The position numbers and the translations under genes are program-made. Positions 61,201 through 64,000 of a DNA stretch of 64,000 bases are shown here, one piece after another. The stretch comes from Rostratula benghalensis (taxonomy: Eukaryota; Chordata; Aves; Charadriiformes; Rostratulidae): assembly GCA_013399305.1 (NCBI GenBank), contig VXAI01000193.1, positions 62,001 to 126,000 on the forward strand, written 5' to 3'. Below the pieces are notes generated by a model. It did not search any database and was not told the origin of the DNA. It saw only the letters and a program-made list of their open reading frames with translations. Each line of letters begins with the position of its first letter. Within the stretch, counting starts at the first letter, position 1.

Positions 61201-62058
61201 CTGCTCGCCATGGATAAATTGCTCTTTACAGGAGGAAAATTTGAGAGTTGCAGAGTTCTCCTCTTGTGCTTCTGCTGAGCTGAAGGGGAGCAGGTTACTT
61301 CAGGGGCAATAATCGAGATGGCTTTTCTCATAATTTACCATTCTTAATATCATATTCTGTCTGCAGTGTTTTTCTCTGCCTGGTACGTTTGGCTGCACTA
61401 AATCGGAGTGAATTTATAATCCTTTACTGTTGGAGGGGGTGGTGGGAAGGCAGATGACTAGAGTACCTCTTATAGAATATTATTATAAAAGAAGTGTGAA
61501 TTACCTCCTAGCCTCTCATGCTGTTAAAAAATTGATTTGAATGACATTTTCAAGGTGTTGTTTCTAAGACATTCAGCAGTTGCCATTCATCCATGAATGG
61601 TTAGTGAGATGAATAACAAAAAGTGGTTTAGGATTCATAAGAGGAAGTGTTAAAAAATAACATTTGGCAAAAAGCACTGGTTATGCTAAATTCTCTTGTA
61701 TATCTAAACTGCACCAAGGTTATCTAAGTAGGCTTAGGTAATCCAGTCATTGGGGGAAAGCTTATTTGAGGCACAGAAGTGGCAACATCATTTCCATTTG
61801 TATGTGTAAGATTCTGTAAGATTCATCTGATTATATCAAATTCAATGCAGTATTATGGCAACACAGCTTTCAGGGAAATACAACAGACCCTCCTTGGTGG
61901 TCATTCTTTAGGCAGGCAGAATATAACAACACTGCCTCTGAGTTAACTCATCCTTTCAGCAAGCAAACAACAGAATTCAAAATTGACAAGGAGAGAGGAG
62001 GGAAAGGGGAGTGGATATCAGAGGGCTTCATCTTTAGGTGGAAACCTTGAGAATAATT
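58246..62058 (+). other. Intron 3 segment, mostly unassigned
   Basis: 3.8 kb. A mixed patch at 59290-59700 has more CpG than its surroundings (ATCGATCGC, CCGCTCCCCGCGCAG). A 36-bp-spaced repeat of ATCAGAATATC lies at 60262 and 60298. No exon or transposon family was recognised. Confidence 0.5.
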
Positions 62059-62670
62059 ACAGAATCACAGAATTGATACTGGGTTGGAAGGGACCCCTGG
62101 AGATCATCCACTCCAACCACCCTGCCAAAGTAGGTCCTCCCAGAGTAGGTTGCACAGCAACGTGTCCAGGCGTGCTTTGAATGTCTCCAGAGATGGAGAC
62201 TCCACCACCAACTCTGGGCAGCCTGTTCCAGGGCTCTGCCACCCTCAAAGTAAATAAGTTCCTCCTCAGGTTTAGATGGAACTTCTTATGTACAAGTTTG
62301 TACCCCTTACCTCTCACTGGGTACCACTGAAAAAAGACTGGCCCCTTCCTCTTGACACCCACCTTTAAGTATTTCTAGGCATTGATCAGATTCCCCCTCA
62401 ATCTTCTCTTCTCCAGACTAAATAGACTTGAGTCCCTCAGCCTTTCCTCATCAGAGAGATATTATAGTCCCCTCATCATCTTTGTGGTCCTCTGCTGTAC
62501 CCTCTCCAGTAGTTTCCTGTCCTTCTTGAACTGGGGAGCCCAGAACTGGACACAGTACTCCAGAAGGGGCCTCACCAGGGCAGAGTAGAGGGGCAGGATG
62601 ATCTCCTTCACCTGCTGGTCACACTGTTCTTGATGCAGCCCAGGATGCCCTTGGCCTCCTTGGCCACAGT
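62059..62670 (-). mobile_element. CR1 LINE 3' fragment, about 610 bp, with ORF2 C-terminus
   Basis: The longest CR1 in the window. The + strand starts ACAGAATCACAGAATTGATA and runs through GGTTGGAAGGGACCCCTGG, CCCAGAGTAGGTTGCACAGC, GGGCAGCCTGTTCCAGGGC, TTCTCTTCTCCAGACTAAAT and TGGACACAGTACTCCAG to GGCCTCCTTGGCCACAG. The reverse strand reads the C-terminal part of ORF2 ([19 protein letters not shown], then [15 protein letters not shown]). Same lineage as 31350-31843 but in the opposite orientation. The frame is broken near 62450, so it is inactive. Confidence 0.95.
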
Positions 62671-64000
62671 TGACCTGCCAGGGAACACAGATATTTACCA
62701 AGTGGTTACATGTAGGCTTCAACAAAAACTAACAGCAGATAGCTTTCTGAAAATATTGGAAAGAGGTGGTGTGCCTCAAGAAACCAGAGTACTTCATCAG
62801 GATTAAGAAGATCCATGTGGCTCTTATACATACATGCTTATGGTGAAAACAGCAACATGCATTATTTTGCAGGTGCATGACATTTAAAGTTACCATGTCT
62901 TAGGTTTAAATGGTAGGAGTTATATGTATACAAGATATACTAATGTATCTATGTATGGATTTTATTAAAGTACATTAACAAGGTACATAATTAAAGGGCA
63001 TTATGTAACTTGTGATGAATTTTAAAATTTTACACTGATCGGGCACTTTATAGTTGGAAGGTATCAAAAGGGGAATGGAGTCATTAACAGCTGTTTCCAA
63101 CACAAAAATAAACCTTCAACTTGGGCTAGAACCTTCTTTTTCATAATTGTTGTTTACATCTGTTTTTTCATCAAAACTTACATTTTAGTAGTTTTAATTA
63201 TTACCATTATGGATTTTCTCCCTCCCATTTTATCCTTCTTCCCATGATTTTCCCCTTTTCTGTGTCACCAAATGCCAAAAGAAAAAATGGTATCCGGAGA
63301 CTTTCCTCATCTTTCATTCTTTCTTAAAAAGAGATTAAGAAGGCAGAGCTGAAATGGAAATGAGAAAATGCTGGAAAACTCTGTATCTTATCTTTGAAAT
63401 GTACAGCTTGTATGTTACATATTCAGCCTGTGTCAGCCTCCAGGCTAAGATACATCCTACGCAAGAATCATTAGCAGTGCTGAGCTTTCATCTTACAGTT
63501 CAGATTTCCAAAACTTACACCTCGGCTAAAGCAATCAGTAAAACAAGTGATTTCGGGTTCCTTACAAGAAGGACTCTTCTCTTATGCTAAAGGAATAGGC
63601 TCCTGAGGAAACGCTAAGAGCACTTAATAAAATACAGCCTTCTACCACCCATCCTCTTCTGTGGTGCCTGTTTACAGAGTGTGCTTTGACTCATAGTTCC
63701 CCATCTGCTCCGTTATGTCTGTCTGTGTGCTTTTGCCTCGCACACGCCAGCTCGAGATGGAAGGTAAATCCTCCCAATCTCTCACTGAGAAGTAAGCGGG
63801 CAGCACAAATAGTTTGTGCCGTATCACCAGCAAGACACTTGTGATGTGTGGTGCGTTGGCTCTAGTGGCTTCTCCACTTTACCTCCCCCCTTTATGTTCC
63901 CTGTGCTCCAGGTGCTCAGTTGTTTGGGGTTTTGCTACTGCTTTCTTTGTCTTTGATTTTGCCATCCTTCAAAGACTCAGAAAATACCGCCTTTCACAGT
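62671..64000 (+). other. Intron 3 segment at the window end
   Basis: 1.3 kb of AT-rich sequence with no recognised exon, repeat or RNA gene. The window ends inside the intron. Confidence 0.55.

Larger units (their letters stand above)
13161..64000 (+). other. AIG1: AIG1 intron 3, 5' part (continues beyond the window)
   Basis: Everything after exon 3 appears to be one very large intron. I looked for the conserved exon 4 start (His-Thr-Thr followed by a hydrophobic segment and a QYP motif) on the + strand and did not find it. All recognised CR1 copies except the 2724-3120 remnant lie in it. Stretches not listed separately (32926-34699, 34959-35581, 38955-40213, 40386-41486, 41612-42493, 47653-49167) hold only short homopolymers and unassigned sequence. 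Confidence 0.8.

Noticed and set aside
1..64000. Search for a multi-gene defence, CRISPR, biosynthetic or endogenous viral system
   Set aside because: No repeat-spacer pattern, no gene clusters, no retroviral LTR pair or gag-pol words, and no tRNA or rRNA were recognised. Intronic AIG1 sequence with LINE debris explains the window.

Overview
The window is vertebrate nuclear DNA, almost certainly from a bird. Two short exons with perfect splice signals sit in a background of intronic sequence that is seeded with 5'-truncated CR1 retroposons. These CR1s carry the avian-type 3' end with degenerate ATTCTATG octamers. There is no sign of a prokaryotic or viral genome: no operons, no dense ORFs and no CRISPR. 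Only 258 bp (0.4%) can be defended as protein coding.

The only gene recognised is AIG1 (androgen-induced gene 1, a multi-pass membrane hydrolase of FAHFA lipids), read on the + strand. Exon 2 is at 5112-5267 (52 codons) and exon 3 at 13059-13160 (34 codons), numbered by homology to the human gene. Both exons begin and end in phase 0. Exon 1 must lie before base 1. Exon 4 was not found, so it presumably lies after base 64000. The layout is therefore: end of intron 1 (1-5111), exon 2, intron 2 (5268-13058), exon 3, and then more than 50 kb of intron 3 (13161-64000+). By human numbering the two published active-site residues, Thr43 and His134, fall outside the window, in exon 1 and in the first codon of exon 4.

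The introns hold at least twelve recognisable CR1 copies, six per strand. There are also two much older, diverged CR1/L3-like remnants (2724-3120 and 32610-32925) and one probable MIR-like SINE remnant (about 24525-24670). Simple repeats include two long tetranucleotide arrays, (CCTT)n at 3630-3811 and (GGAA)n at 41487-41611. Both are interrupted by assembly Ns, so their true lengths are unknown. A TA-rich block lies at 24229-24395, and there are many A or T homopolymers.

I found no new multi-gene system. The observations most worth a second look concern RNA structure and processing of AIG1. The two tetranucleotide arrays are perfectly complementary in the pre-mRNA and bracket exons 2 and 3, a symmetric cassette. 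Exon 2 reads through its splice donor into a hydrophobic open frame that ends beside an AATAAA. Two CR1 copies 220 bp apart form an inverted repeat.
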